Positions 47,708 through 57,684 of a stretch of 64,000 bases of DNA are shown one piece after another; position 1 is the first letter of the stretch, and each line of letters starts with the position of its first letter. Source of the stretch: Clostridia bacterium UC5.1-1D2 (lineage in GTDB: Bacteria > Bacillota > Clostridia > Lachnospirales > Lachnospiraceae). Made by a program: the position numbers and the translations under genes. The stretch lies in the NCBI GenBank assembly GCA_001304855.1, contig BBZN01000006.1, positions 62,001 to 126,000 of the forward strand, in the 5' to 3' direction. The notes under the pieces are model-generated. The model was not told where the DNA came from. It was given only the letters and a program-made list of their open reading frames with translations, and made no database searches.

Positions 47708-49178
47708 ATGGCAGTGTACCGTTGCAGATTTTGTTGTTCGCTTTACGATGAGGATAAGGAGGGGACTCCCGTGTCAGGCTCAGGAACTGTCCTGTCTGCG
47801 GTGTGCCCTCGGACCGTATGGTTCCGGCAGACGGAAGGGCGGAGCAGGAGGGTGAAGGCATCCGGGAAGAAGCCGGGCAGGAGCAGGAGGACGGGCCGCA
47901 GATGGATGTAAGCGTGGAATCAGGGACGTGGAGTCCGAGGGCTATGATCCGGGAGGCTCTGCCTTATGACGGGGAATTTTCCAGGACAGGAACCGGAAGC
48001 GTTATATGGACGAGATACATGAGATGGCTGTAAAGGGCCAGTCTATCATCGCAGCTATGGGCACACAGATGCCTGTGCCGGGCTGGGATGAGATTCTCTT
48101 CCTGGGAGCCCAGTTAAACCCCATGCCATTGGATGAGCATGCCCCTGTAAAGACACAGACGGTCATTGGGAAGCATGCCTTAAAGCCCATGGTACTGGAG
48201 AATCCGGTGTACATTTCACATATGTCCTTCGGAGCTCTGTCAAAGGAGACAAAGACGGCCCTGGCGAGAGGCAGCGCTATGGCCCGGACCGCCATGTGTT
48301 CCGGCGAGGGCGGTATACTGCCGGAGGAGAGGGAGGCGGCGTACAGGTATATTTTTGAATATGTGCCCAATCTTTACAGCGTTACAGAGGAGAATCTTAA
48401 AAATGCAGATGCCATTGAGATAAAGATAGGACAGGGCACCAAGCCTGGAATGGGAGGCCATCTTCCGGGCGGCAAGGTGACCCCTGAGATAGCGGCTGTG
48501 AGAAATAAGCCGGTGGGCCAGGATGTGATAAGCCCCTCCAGATTTCCCGGAATCAATTCAAAGGAGGATTTAAAGAATTTGGTGGATAAACTCCGCAGGG
48601 AGTCTGAGGGAAGGCCTATAGGCATAAAGATTGCGGCAGGCCGCATTGAGAAGGATTTGGAGTACTGTGTGTATGCGGAGCCGGATTTCATCACCATTGA
48701 CGGGCGCGGCGGCGCTACCGGGGCCAGCCCTAAGCTTATAAGGGACGCTGCAAGCGTGCCCACCGTCTATGCTTTGTACAGGGCCAGAAAGTTTCTGGAC
48801 CAGGCGGGGAAGGAGATCGATCTTGTGATCACAGGGGGACTTAGGGTTTCCTCTGATTTCGCAAAGGCCCTGGCTATGGGAGCGGATGCAGTGGCGGTTG
48901 CATCTGCGGCTCTTATGGCGGCCGCCTGCCAGCAGTACCGCATCTGCGGAACAGGCATGTGTCCTGTGGGGGTCGCCACCCAGGACGAGGAGCTGCGCCG
49001 CAGGCTGCCTCAGACGGCGGCTGCCCGCAGAGTGGGGAATTTCCTCAACGTATCCCTGGAGGAGATTAAGACCTTTGCCAGAATTACAGGCCATGACAAT
49101 ATCCATGATATGACGGTGGAGAATTTGTGTACGATTAGCAGGGAGATATCCGAATTTACGAATATTCCCCATGCATAA
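47708..49178 (+). CDS. Rubredoxin-glutamate synthase (GltB-like FMN domain) fusion, two frameshifts
   Basis: The N-terminal 40 or so residues form a rubredoxin-like domain. AVYRCRFCCSLYDEDKEGTP has the first CxxC, and after one base added near 47781, RNCPVCGVPSDRMVP has the second. A low-complexity acidic linker follows. After another base near 47980 (FFQDRNRKRYMDEIHEMA) comes the FMN/glutamate-synthase barrel: VYISHMSFGALSKETKTAL, SGEGG, IKIGQGTKPGMGGHLPGGKV, ISPSRFPGINSKEDL, TIDGRGGATGASPKLIRD and the Fe-S cysteines in CGTGMCPVGVATQD. About 490 residues. There is no glutaminase domain, so ammonia-dependent or other redox chemistry with rubredoxin as built-in electron donor is inferred. Confidence 0.85.
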
Positions 49179-49260
49179 AGACTGGGATTAAAGCGTGGTT
49201 CCCGGGGCTGACGGCCGGCATCAGCCCCAGAACGTGTCTGAACATTTATTCCCGCCATCT

Positions 49261-49380
49261 GCATGCCTTGCCGCACCCGGTCACGCCTTGCCGCACCCGG
49301 TCATGCCTTGCCGCGCCCGGTCACGCCTTGCCGCGCCCGGTGATGCCTTGCCGCGCTCCGTCACGCCTTGCCGCGCCCGG
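49261..49380. repeat. Six tandem copies of a 20-bp GC-rich repeat
   Basis: Consensus TCAYGCCTTGCCGCRCCCGG, copies starting at 49261, 49281, 49301, 49321, 49341 and 49361. Copies 2, 3, 4 and 6 differ only at the Y and R positions; copies 1 and 5 have two or three further changes. There are no spacers between copies. The 20-bp period is not a multiple of three, so it does not encode a peptide repeat. It begins 82 bp after the glutamate synthase gene. Confidence 0.95.
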
Positions 49381-49585
49381 CATATTTGGCCCCGATTCAG
49401 TCAGCGCGGCCTGCTGCGCCTCCTTCATGGGGGCCAAATCTCCGCAGAGTGTGCGCCCAGCTGTCAGAAAGCAATGTTCAGATACGCTCCGGGAACTTTC
49501 TTTTAATCAAAAGATAGTGATCATGGAATATATGGTCAAAAATCCCCTGAGACAGGGACAGCCCGGGGACATACATTTTGAAAAG

Positions 49586-50101
49586 TCAGGAACAGCAGGC
49601 GGTATAAATCTGCTCAAAGATTTCCACATGAATCCGTTCGTCCAGTATAATGCGCTGCAGGTTGGCAATGATATTCTCATCCCGTATGTATGTAATCTGG
49701 TGCTGGTATTTGCTGATGGCTGCTTTTTCCCCGTTGATTACATTGTACATCAGAGAGGACAAATCCTTTGGATATTGGTTGTAACAGGGGGACCAGTAGA
49801 CTTTTTTGCATCCATGCTGGGTCCACAGCTTCGGGTCCTCTCCCAGCTGCAGGGCCAGTTTTCCAAAAATATCCAGGTGCCGCATTTCCACGATGCTGAC
49901 TTTTTTGAAAACCTCAGCAATGTCTTTGTGGCTTCCTGTAATCAGGTGATTGTAGATATAGAGGGAAATCGCGGACATCTCTGAAGTGTTGCCGCCGATG
50001 TTGTCCAACATAGCTTTGGCATAGGCGGGATTCTGCATTTCCGCCTGAACCGGGGGATAGGGCGTTTCGGAAGCATAATGTAAATCTTCGAGAGCTAACA
50101 T
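49586..50101 (-). CDS. Ferritin-like diiron/manganese protein
   Basis: Intact four-helix-bundle protein of 171 residues. It opens LEDLHYASETPYPPVQAEMQ. Probable metal ligands are in SEMSAISLYIYNHL, VSIVEMRHLDIFGKLALQLG (ExxH), INGEKAAISKYQHQ and ILDERIHVEIFEQIY (ExxH), the duplicated Glu/ExxH pattern of ferritin-like and manganese-catalase-like proteins. AAAAGGAG precedes the start. Likely involved in oxidative stress or metal handling; catalase activity is not assured. Confidence 0.8.
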   Translation of the reverse strand: MLALEDLHYASETPYPPVQAEMQNPAYAKAMLDNIGGNTSEMSAISLYIYNHLITGSHKDIAEVFKKVSIVEMRHLDIFGKLALQLGEDPKLWTQHGCKKVYWSPCYNQYPKDLSSLMYNVINGEKAAISKYQHQITYIRDENIIANLQRIILDERIHVEIFEQIYTACCS

Positions 50102-50327
50102 GACCGACTCCTTTTACTTGAAATTTTATAATATCAATATATGAATAATTCTTTAAAATATGCTTAGATTTTAACAAAGCCTTTAAGCTGCAGGGAGACG
50201 TGGATGGAAAACCGGAAAAGAATTTTCAGACAGGTTCCGCGCATCGGAAGAATTTCATAACAAATAGGGCCTGGAGGCCAGGTAATGTACAAATATTCTA
50301 AAATTGAAAATCTCGTCATTTTTCTCC

Positions 50328-50356
50328 TTGACTTTCGCAATTTATTATACTATTTT
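50328..50356 (+). promoter_or_regulatory. Promoter of the T-box/aspS operon
   Basis: TTGACT (50328-50333), a 17-bp spacer and TATTTT (50351-50356), just before the T-box leader. Confidence 0.55.
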
Positions 50357-50364
50357 AGTAAATA

Positions 50365-50706
50365 AATAATCAACAGCTATGAAAGAGACTCTTGCCTGAG
50401 AAATGCAACAGGAAGGGGGCGTCACCGACTGAGAGCGCCGCCGCGCAGGACTGGGCGAAGGGAACACTCTGGAGCTGGTATATTGAAGCGGAATGAGAAG
50501 GGCGGCTGCCTGCGCAAGTTGATGCAGGGCCTGAACCGGACCGGCAGTAGGTATATCCGTCGTACACGTTACGTACAAAGAGTGGAGATCAGCCTGAAGC
50601 CATGTGGACCGGCGGGCCTGATTCTCAATGCGGGTGGTACCGCGGGAAAGACGTATGAATGAATCCCGTCCCGGAATGCAGCGATTGTATTCCGGGGCGT
50701 TTTTGT
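50365..50706 (+). promoter_or_regulatory. T-box riboswitch leader, probably sensing tRNA-Asn
   Basis: The conserved T-box sequence GGGTGGTACCGCGG is at 50632-50645. It is followed by a terminator: CCCGGAAT (50670-50677) with ATTCCGGG (50689-50696), then TTTTT. About 260 nt of structured leader precede it, as needed for Stem I and the specifier loop. The downstream genes make Asn-tRNA by transamidation, so an asparagine specifier is expected; I could not fix the specifier codon by eye. Confidence 0.93.
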
Positions 50707-50767
50707 TGTTCTCAAAAGTTTCGGAATCCAATGTCAACTATCATGCAGAGGTAAAGGAGAGAAGAAC

Positions 50768-52125
50768 ATGGAATTTGTAAGCGGAGTTAAGGAAAAGGGT
50801 GTACTGAGTATCCATGAAGTGACGGAGGGGGACTGGGTTGGCAAAACCATCGCCATGAACGGCGCAGTTCACACCATCCGCCATATGGGAGAGGTTACAT
50901 TTGTGATTCTGCGGAAATCCCGGGGACTGGTTCAATGCGTCTATGAGGCGGGCGCCGCCGGGTTTGACATCAAGGACTTAAAGGAAGAATGCGCAGTGGA
51001 GGTAAAGGGCCGGGTTGCCAAGGAGGAGCGGGCGCCCCACGGCTTTGAACTGCGCCTGGAGGATCTCAAGGTGCTGTCGCGGCCTGTGGAGGTACTGCCC
51101 ATCCCTGTGGGCAAGTGGAAGTTAAACACTTCCCTGGAAACAAAGCTGGCCCTGCGCCCCGTCTCCCTGAGAAATCTCCGGGAGCGGGCCAAATTCAAGA
51201 TCCAGGAGGGAATTGTGAGGGGGTTCAGGGATTACCTGTTCAGCCGGGATTTTACGGAAATCCGCACTCCCAAGATCGTATCCAGGGGCGCTGAGGGCGG
51301 TTCCAATGTATTTAAGCTGGACTATTTCGGCAAGAAGGCGGAGCTGGGACAGAGTCCCCAGTTTTACAAGCAGACCATGGTGGGAGTCTATGACCGCGTT
51401 TTTGAGGCGGCTCCTGTGTTCCGGGCGGAGAAGCACAATACCACGCGGCATTTAAATGAGTATACCAGCCTGGATTTTGAGATGGGGTATATTGACGGCT
51501 TTGAGGATATTATGGAGATGGAGACGGGAATGCTTCAGTATGTGATGGCCCTTCTGGATAAAGAGTACAAAAAGGAGCTGGATATGCTGGGAGTAATCCT
51601 TCCGGACGTGAGCCGCATCCCTTCTGTTCGGTTTGACGAAGCAAAGGAGCTGGCGTCTCGGAAATACAGCCGGAAAATCCGCAATCCCTATGATTTGGAA
51701 CCGGAGGAGGAGCTGTTAATCGGACAGTATTTTAAGGAGGAATACGGCAGCGATTTCGTTTTTGTCACCCACTATCCATCCAGGAAACGTCCCTTCTATG
51801 CTATGGAGGATCCGGCAGACCCAAGGTTTACCCTGAGCTTTGACCTGTTGTTTCGGGGGCTGGAGGTGACCACGGGCGGCCAGCGTATTCACGATTACAA
51901 TATGATAATAGAGAAGATGGAAAAGCGGGGCATGAATCCGGAGGACATCGAATCCTATCTTATGATATTTAAGTACGGCATGCGCCTCACGGCGGTTTGG
52001 GAATCGGGCTGGAGCGCCTTACCATGCGGCTGCTGGATGAACAGAACGTGAGGGAGACCGCGTTGTTTCCCAGAGATGTCACAAGACTGGAACCTGATTC
52101 TTCGGGGATCGGGCGGAAGTTTTAG
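50768..52125 (+). CDS. aspS: Aspartyl-tRNA synthetase, archaeal-type and probably non-discriminating, one frameshift
   Basis: Class IIb synthetase with an N-terminal OB fold ([29 protein letters not shown]) and the catalytic core. Motif 2 is [26 protein letters not shown], and motif 3 after repair reads [53 protein letters not shown] resembles archaeal AspRS. The break near 51986 lacks one C; the repaired stop is 52123-52125, about 453 residues, the compact archaeal size. Followed at once by gatC, gatA and gatB. That context indicates a non-discriminating enzyme that makes Asp-tRNA(Asn) for amidation. AsnRS cannot be fully excluded by eye. Confidence 0.88.
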
Positions 52126-52197
52126 CGCGAACCTGACGGAGGTGCAGATGGCGGGAATAAATGCCGGACACGCGCCGGGAAAGAGAGGAGCAATACT

Positions 52198-52491
52198 ATG
52201 GCAAATATTATCAGCGACAAAACCATCGATTATGTAGGCATTCTGGCAAAACTGGAGCTTTCTCCCCGGGAGAAGGAGGAAGCTAAAAGGGATATGGGCC
52301 GTATGCTGGATTATATAGATAAACTTAATGAACTGGACACAACAGGAGTGGAGCCCATGTCCCATGTGTTCCCTGTAAACAATGTATTCCGCCAGGACAT
52401 TGTGGCGGGCGGCGATCAGCGTGACGCTATCCTTGCCAATGCGCCGGAGAAGAAGGACGGAGCATTCAAGGTTCCAAAGACCGTGGAATAG
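52198..52491 (+). CDS. gatC: Asp/Glu-tRNA amidotransferase subunit C
   Basis: Intact 97-residue GatC. Text DKTIDYVGILAKLELSPREKEEAKRD, MLDYIDKLNELDTTGVEPMSHVFP and NVFRQDIV is standard. It bridges GatA and GatB and stabilises the complex. It starts 72 bp after aspS with a GAGAGGAG site and ends 11 bp before gatA. Confidence 0.95.
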   Translation: MANIISDKTIDYVGILAKLELSPREKEEAKRDMGRMLDYIDKLNELDTTGVEPMSHVFPVNNVFRQDIVAGGDQRDAILANAPEKKDGAFKVPKTVE

Positions 52492-52502
52492 GAGGACAGA
52501 CG

Positions 52503-53990
52503 ATGAGTATATTGGAATTGACTGCCGTGGAATTGGGCAGAAAGATTAAAGCCGGGGAGATCTCCTCCCCGGAAGCCACAAAGGCTGTTTTGGATCAGAT
52601 CCGGGCCGCAGAGCCCGCCGTCCACGCCTACGTTACAGTGGATGAGGAGGGCGCTCTCATGGAAGCCCGGAAGGTTCAGAAGCAGATCGAGGCGGGCCTT
52701 CTGGACAGTCCTCTGGCCGGAGTCCCCATGGCCGTGAAGGATAATCTGTGCACAGAAGGACTCCCCACTACATGCAGCTCCAAAATTCTGAGGGGCTTTA
52801 TTCCCACTTACACGGCGGAGGCAGTGGCCAACCTTCAGAAGGCGGGAGCAGTTATTCTCGGAAAGACAAACATGGACGAGTTCGCCATGGGCAGCACCAC
52901 GGAGACTTCTGCTTTCGGAGCCACCAGAAATCCCTGGAACACGGAACATGTGCCGGGCGGCTCCTCCGGTGGCTCCTGCGCAGCTGTGGCGGCGGGGGAA
53001 TGTTTTTACGCCCTTGGGTCCGACACAGGCGGTTCCATCCGCCAGCCCAGCTCCTTCTGCGGCGTAACAGGCATTAAACCTACCTACGGAACCGTATCCC
53101 GCTACGGACTTATCGCTTACGCCTCCTCCCTGGATCAGATTGGCCCTGTGGCAAAGGACGTGACGGACTGCGCTGCAATTCTGGAAATTCTGGCATCCCA
53201 CGACCCGAAGGACAGCACCAGCATCCGGCGGGAGGACTGCAGCTTTACCTCCGCCCTGAGGGACGACGTAAAAGGTATGAAAATCGGAATCCCCTCCAGC
53301 TACATGGGACCGGGGCTTGAGGTGGAGGTAAAGGACGCCGTACTGAGGGCGGCGGAGGCGCTGAAGGAAAAGGGAGCCCATGTGGAAACCTTTGACTTAG
53401 GCCTGGTGGAGTACGCCATTCCCGCCTACTATGTGATCGCTTCGGCGGAGGCCAGCTCCAACCTGTCGCGTTTCGACGGGGTTAAGTACGGGTACAGGAC
53501 TCCTGATTATGAGGATCTTCACAGTATGTACAAAAAGACCCGCTCCCAGGGGTTTGGGCCTGAGGTGAAACGGAGAATTATGCTTGGTTCCTTTGTCTTA
53601 AGCTCCGGCTACTACGACGCCTATTATCTCAAAGCCCTCCGCACGAAGGCGCTGATCAAACAGGAGTTTGACAAAGCCTTTAGAAAATATGACGTGATCC
53701 TGGCGCCTGCCTCCCCGGGCACTGCGCCGAAGCTGGGCCAGTCCCTGGGGGATCCTCTGAAAATGTACCTGGGAGACATTTACACCATCTCTGTGAACCT
53801 GGCGGGTCTTCCAGGCCTCACTCTTCCCTGCGGAAGGGACAAAGAGGGGCTTCCCATCGGACTCCAGCTTATAGGAGACTGCTTTAAGGAGAATAACATT
53901 ATCCGGGCGGCCTACGCCTATGAGCAGACCAGAACTTATGAGTCCCCTGCCATAGCCAGAGAGCCGAAAGTCCCGGCAGAGACGAGATAG
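52503..53990 (+). CDS. gatA: Asp/Glu-tRNA amidotransferase subunit A
   Basis: Intact 495-residue amidase that releases ammonia from glutamine. The Ser-cisSer-Lys triad is visible: lysine in GVPMAVKDNLCTEG, cis-serine in GGSSGGSCAAVAAGE, and nucleophilic serine in GSDTGGSIRQPSSFCG. GLPGLTLPCGRDKEGLPIGLQLIG marks the C-terminal part. GGAGGAC precedes the start. Middle gene of gatCAB. Confidence 0.97.
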   Translation: MSILELTAVELGRKIKAGEISSPEATKAVLDQIRAAEPAVHAYVTVDEEGALMEARKVQKQIEAGLLDSPLAGVPMAVKDNLCTEGLPTTCSSKILRGFIPTYTAEAVANLQKAGAVILGKTNMDEFAMGSTTETSAFGATRNPWNTEHVPGGSSGGSCAAVAAGECFYALGSDTGGSIRQPSSFCGVTGIKPTYGTVSRYGLIAYASSLDQIGPVAKDVTDCAAILEILASHDPKDSTSIRREDCSFTSALRDDVKGMKIGIPSSYMGPGLEVEVKDAVLRAAEALKEKGAHVETFDLGLVEYAIPAYYVIASAEASSNLSRFDGVKYGYRTPDYEDLHSMYKKTRSQGFGPEVKRRIMLGSFVLSSGYYDAYYLKALRTKALIKQEFDKAFRKYDVILAPASPGTAPKLGQSLGDPLKMYLGDIYTISVNLAGLPGLTLPCGRDKEGLPIGLQLIGDCFKENNIIRAAYAYEQTRTYESPAIAREPKVPAETR

Positions 53991-54005
53991 AGAGGAGAGA
54001 AAGTC

Positions 54006-55438
54006 ATGAGCAAACAGTATGAAACAGTCATAGGCCTGGAAGTCCACGTGGAACTGGCCACCAAAACCAAGATTTTCTGCTCCTGTTCAACGGAATTTGG
54101 AGGAGCCCCAAACACCCACACCTGCCTGTGTGCACAGGTATGCCCGGTTCCCTTCCTGTACTGAACAGGCAGGTGGTGGAATACGCCCTGGCGGTGGGGC
54201 TTGCCACCAACTGCCAGGTTAACCGGTTCTGCAAATTTGACCGCAAGAACTATTTTTACCCGGATAATCCCCAGAACTACCAGATATCCCAGCTCTATCT
54301 CCCCATCTGCCGCCACGGATGGGTGGAGATCGAAACTGCCGCAGGCAGCAAAAAGGTGGGCATCCATGAAATCCATATGGAGGAGGACGCAGGAAAGCTG
54401 ATTCATGATGAGTGGGAAGACTGTTCCCTGGTGGACTACAACCGCAGCGGCGTGCCTCTGATTGAGATTGTATCGGAGCCGGATATGAGAAGCGCCCAGG
54501 AGGTGATCGCCTATCTGGAGAAGCTGCGCCTGATTATCCAATACCTGGGGGCCTCGGACTGCAAGCTTCAGGAAGGTTCCATGCGGGCAGATGTGAACCT
54601 GTCTGTGCGGGAGGCAGGAGCTTCTGAGTTGGGAACCAGAACGGAGATGAAGAATTTAAACTCCTTCAAAGCCATAGCAAGAGCCATAGAAGGGGAGACA
54701 AAACGGCAGATTGAGCTCCTGGAGGAGGGCAGGAAGATTGTTCAGGAGACGCGGCGGTGGGATGATAATAAGGAGAGCTCAAAAGCCATGCGCTCCAAGG
54801 AGGACGCCCAGGATTACCGCTACTTCCCGGATCCGGATCTGCCGCCTGTGGTCATCAGCGACCAGTGGATAGCAGATATAAAGGCCCGCCAGCCGGAGCT
54901 TCGCACAGAGAAGGCTGCCCGGTATATGGAGGAGTACCGCCTGCCCAGGTATGACGCTGAGATTCTTACCGGCTCCAAGCATATGGCCGATATGTTTGAG
55001 GAAACGGTAGGCTTGTGCAAAAAGCCAAAGGAGGCCTCCAACTGGCTGATGACAGAGGCCATGCGCCTTTTGAAGGAGCATGAGATGGATGAGGAGGATA
55101 TGAATTTTTCCCCTGCCCATCTTGCATCCCTCATTGAACTGGTGGAGAAAAATGTGGTAAACCGCACCGTAGCCAAGACTGTATTTGAGGAGATCTTCTC
55201 CAGGGACGTTGACCCGGTAAAATATGTGGAGGAGAAGGGCTTAAAGGTAGTGAACGACGAGGAGGCCCTGCGCTCAGCCGTGGAGCAGATAATAGCGGAG
55301 AATCCACAGTCTGTGGAGGATTACCGGAACGGAAAAGAGCGGGCTATGGGCTTTATCGTAGGCAGAACCATGCGCGCAATGAAGGGCAAGGCAGATCCGG
55401 GACTGGTGAACAAGCTGGTGAAAGAGCTCCTTTCCTGA
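54006..55438 (+). CDS. gatB: Asp/Glu-tRNA amidotransferase subunit B, one frameshift
   Basis: Kinase-like subunit that phosphorylates and amidates the misacylated tRNA. The start at 54006 (after GAGAGGAG) gives [21 protein letters not shown], with zinc cysteines in [19 protein letters not shown] spanning a break at about 54124 (one C missing). [58 protein letters not shown] and the helical tail follow. Total about 477 residues, normal. Completes the aspS-gatCAB operon. Confidence 0.96.
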
Positions 55439-55516
55439 GAGGGGATTATAAGCTGAGCTGTGGGCAGCAGGGAAGGATATAAGTAAAAAGTTTTAACTAT
55501 ATAAGAAAAAATTGTA

Positions 55517-55545
55517 TTGACGGAACGGCGTTGTTGGTGTATGCT
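55517..55545 (+). promoter_or_regulatory. Promoter of the aspartate aminotransferase gene
   Basis: TTGACG (55517-55522), a 17-bp spacer and TATGCT (55540-55545), about 130 bp before the start codon. Confidence 0.6.
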
Positions 55546-55673
55546 TGTGTACAATGTACGGAAATGTAAACCTGTGGCTGACAGATGTATGCCTGTCGGC
55601 TACACGTTGAAAATGAATATTGCGCCCCGGCAGCATGCCGCAGCCGCCCGGCGCTCAGATTAAGGAGGATATT

Positions 55674-56960
55674 ATGAAGCCATATGCAGAGATGACCAAA
55701 GAAGAACTGCTTTCACTCCGCAAGGAACTGAAGGCCCAGTACCGCGAACTCCAGGGGAAAGATTTGAAGCTGGATATGTCCAGAGGCAAACCGTGTGTGG
55801 AGCAGCTGGACCTTTCCATGGGCCTTATGGATGTGCTCAGCAGCAATGATGATTTGACCTGCGAGGACGGAACCGACTGCCGCAATTACGGCGTGCTCAC
55901 CGGCATTGATGAGGCCAAGGAACTCCTTGCAGATATGATGGAAGTGAACCCCTCCACTGTCATTCTCTACGGAAACTCCAGTCTGAACGTTATGTATGAT
56001 ACCGTATCCAGAGCTATGACTCACGGCATTATGGGCTGCACGCCATGGGCAAAGCTGGATAAGGTAAAATTCCTCTGTCCCGTTCCCGGCTATGACCGGC
56101 ATTTCGCTATCACCGAGTATTTCGGAATTGAGATGATCAATGTGCCCATGACTCCCCAGGGGCCGGATATGGATATGGTGGAGGAGCTGGTGGCCGCCGA
56201 CGAATCCATCAAGGGAATCTGGTGCGTTCCCAAGTACTCTAATCCGCAGGCTATTCCTACTCAGACGAGACGGTGCGCCGCTTTGCAAGGCTGGAGCCGG
56301 CTGCCTCCGACTTCCGCATTTTCTGGGACAATGCATACGGGGTTCACCATCTGTACGACCATGAACAGGATCACCTGATTGAAATTCTGGCGGAGTGCAA
56401 GCGGGCAGGGAACCCTGACCTGGTTTACAAGTTCGCCTCCACCTCCAAAATCAGCTTCCCGGGCTCCGGCATCGCCGCACTTGCAACTTCCCACAACAAT
56501 CTGGAGGATATCAAGGCCCAGTTGAAGAACCAGACCATCGGCCACGACAAGGTGAACCAGCTTCGCCATGTGCGCTTCTTCGGAGATATTCACGGATGGT
56601 GGAACACATGAGGAAGCACGCCGATATTCTCCGGCCAAGTTCGAGGCCGTGGAGTCCATTCTGGACCGGGAGCTGGCAGGGCTTGGCATCGGCCAGTGGA
56701 GCACGCCCAAGGGCGGTTACTTTATCTCCTTTGATTCTATGGAAGGCTGTGCCAAGGAAATTGTTGCCAAATGCAAAAAGTCCGGCGTGGTTATGACGCC
56801 GGCAGGCGCCACCTATCCATACGGAAAGGATCCCCATGACAGCAATATCCGTATTGCGCCTACTTACCCGCCTCTGGGGGATTTGATCACCGCCACGGAG
56901 CTCTTTGCGCTGTGCGTAAAGCTCACCAGTGTGGAGAAGCTTTTAAGGGGAATGGATTAA
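55674..56960 (+). CDS. Class I aminotransferase (aspartate aminotransferase type), two frameshifts
   Basis: Fold-type I PLP enzyme of the bacterial Asp_aminotransf group. It begins MTKEELLSLRKELKAQYREL and has KLDMSRGKPCVEQLDLS, the PLP-phosphate region LYGNSSLNVMYD, PKYSNPQ, IFWDNAYGVHHLY with the PLP aspartate and tyrosine, and the PLP lysine in KFASTSKISFPGSGIAAL. STPKGGYFISF and the arginine of NIRIAPTYPPL complete the site. Breaks near 56253 and 56618 are single missing bases; joined length is about 430 residues. AAGGAGG precedes the ATG at 55674. It would transfer amino groups between aspartate, glutamate and 2-oxoacids. Confidence 0.92.
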
Positions 56961-57006
56961 AAGGAAAATGATTCAAGTGTAAAAAGAGGGGCTTTATCAG
57001 ATACTG

Positions 57007-57046
57007 ATAGGGAGCGGTTCATTGGAGTAATGAAGCCGCTCCCTAT
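57007..57046. other. Long hairpin after the aminotransferase gene
   Basis: ATAGGGAGCGGTTCATT (57007-57023) pairs with AATGAAGCCGCTCCCTAT (57029-57046); the only flaw is one base absent from the left arm. No T tract follows. It may be a terminator or processing hairpin between the aminotransferase and the next gene. Confidence 0.6.
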
Positions 57047-57109
57047 TGCTGTCTGCCGCCGGGCGGTACCGGAAAAGGGCAGGACTTATCTGATAAGGAG
57101 GCGCAGGCC

Positions 57110-57684
57110 ATGAGAGGCGGTTCGGGGCGGTTTAAGGGAGATACGATTTTTTCACCATCTATTTCATTCCGGGCACCACGGTTCTGCTGGCTTCCCGGGA
57201 CAGCTGGACGGACACCAATCTGTCCGTTCTTGGAAATGCGGCGGGCCATAAGTTTCTCTTCGCCCTGTGGGGCTTTACCGTGGGTATTTACTACTGCGCC
57301 TATATTCTCTACCTATTTAATATAGGAAGATACAGGAACAAAGCGGTGAAAACTATCATATACACAGCTGCGGGATTTCTCCTCACAGCAGTTATGCTTC
57401 CCTATATGCCGGAAAAATATCCCTTCAAATCCCAGCTTCACGTGATGCTGGCATTTTTTTCCCCGATTCTTCTTGTTTCCGGTATCGTGGGTTTTCTCCG
57501 ATTTCTCAGCAATAAAGACAGGCCCCGCTTTCGCAGGGCCTGGGGTATCATGTGGCTGTTGGCCGCAGGTGCATGTTTGTTTTTTGTCCGGGCAGGCTTT
57601 ATCACAAGTCTTTTGGAATTGTTTACCGTTATCGGGCTCTGCGCCTACCTGCGCTATATGGAGCGGCTTCTGGTGAGGTATTAG
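57110..57684 (+). CDS. Integral membrane protein of unknown function, one frameshift
   Basis: About 192 residues with several predicted membrane segments: FLFALWGFTVGIYYCAYILYL, TIIYTAAGFLLTAVMLPYM, LHVMLAFFSPILLVSGIVGFL, WGIMWLLAAGACLFFV and LLELFTVIGLCAYLRYM. The loop GTTVLLASRDSWTDTNLSVLGN is external or internal. One T is missing from the T6 run near 57148, which joins GDTIF to FTIYFIPGTT. AAGGAGG precedes ATG 57110. It resembles no family I can name with confidence. Its stop overlaps the end of the convergent alcohol dehydrogenase gene by 4 bases. Confidence 0.75.

Noticed and set aside
49261-49380. CRISPR array
   Set aside because: The six units are contiguous 20-mers with no unique spacers and no cas genes nearby.
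49195-49984. Plus-strand frames across the tandem repeats
   Set aside because: The 20-bp period shifts frame each copy, giving only repetitive proline/arginine text, and the right part is antisense to the ferritin-like gene.
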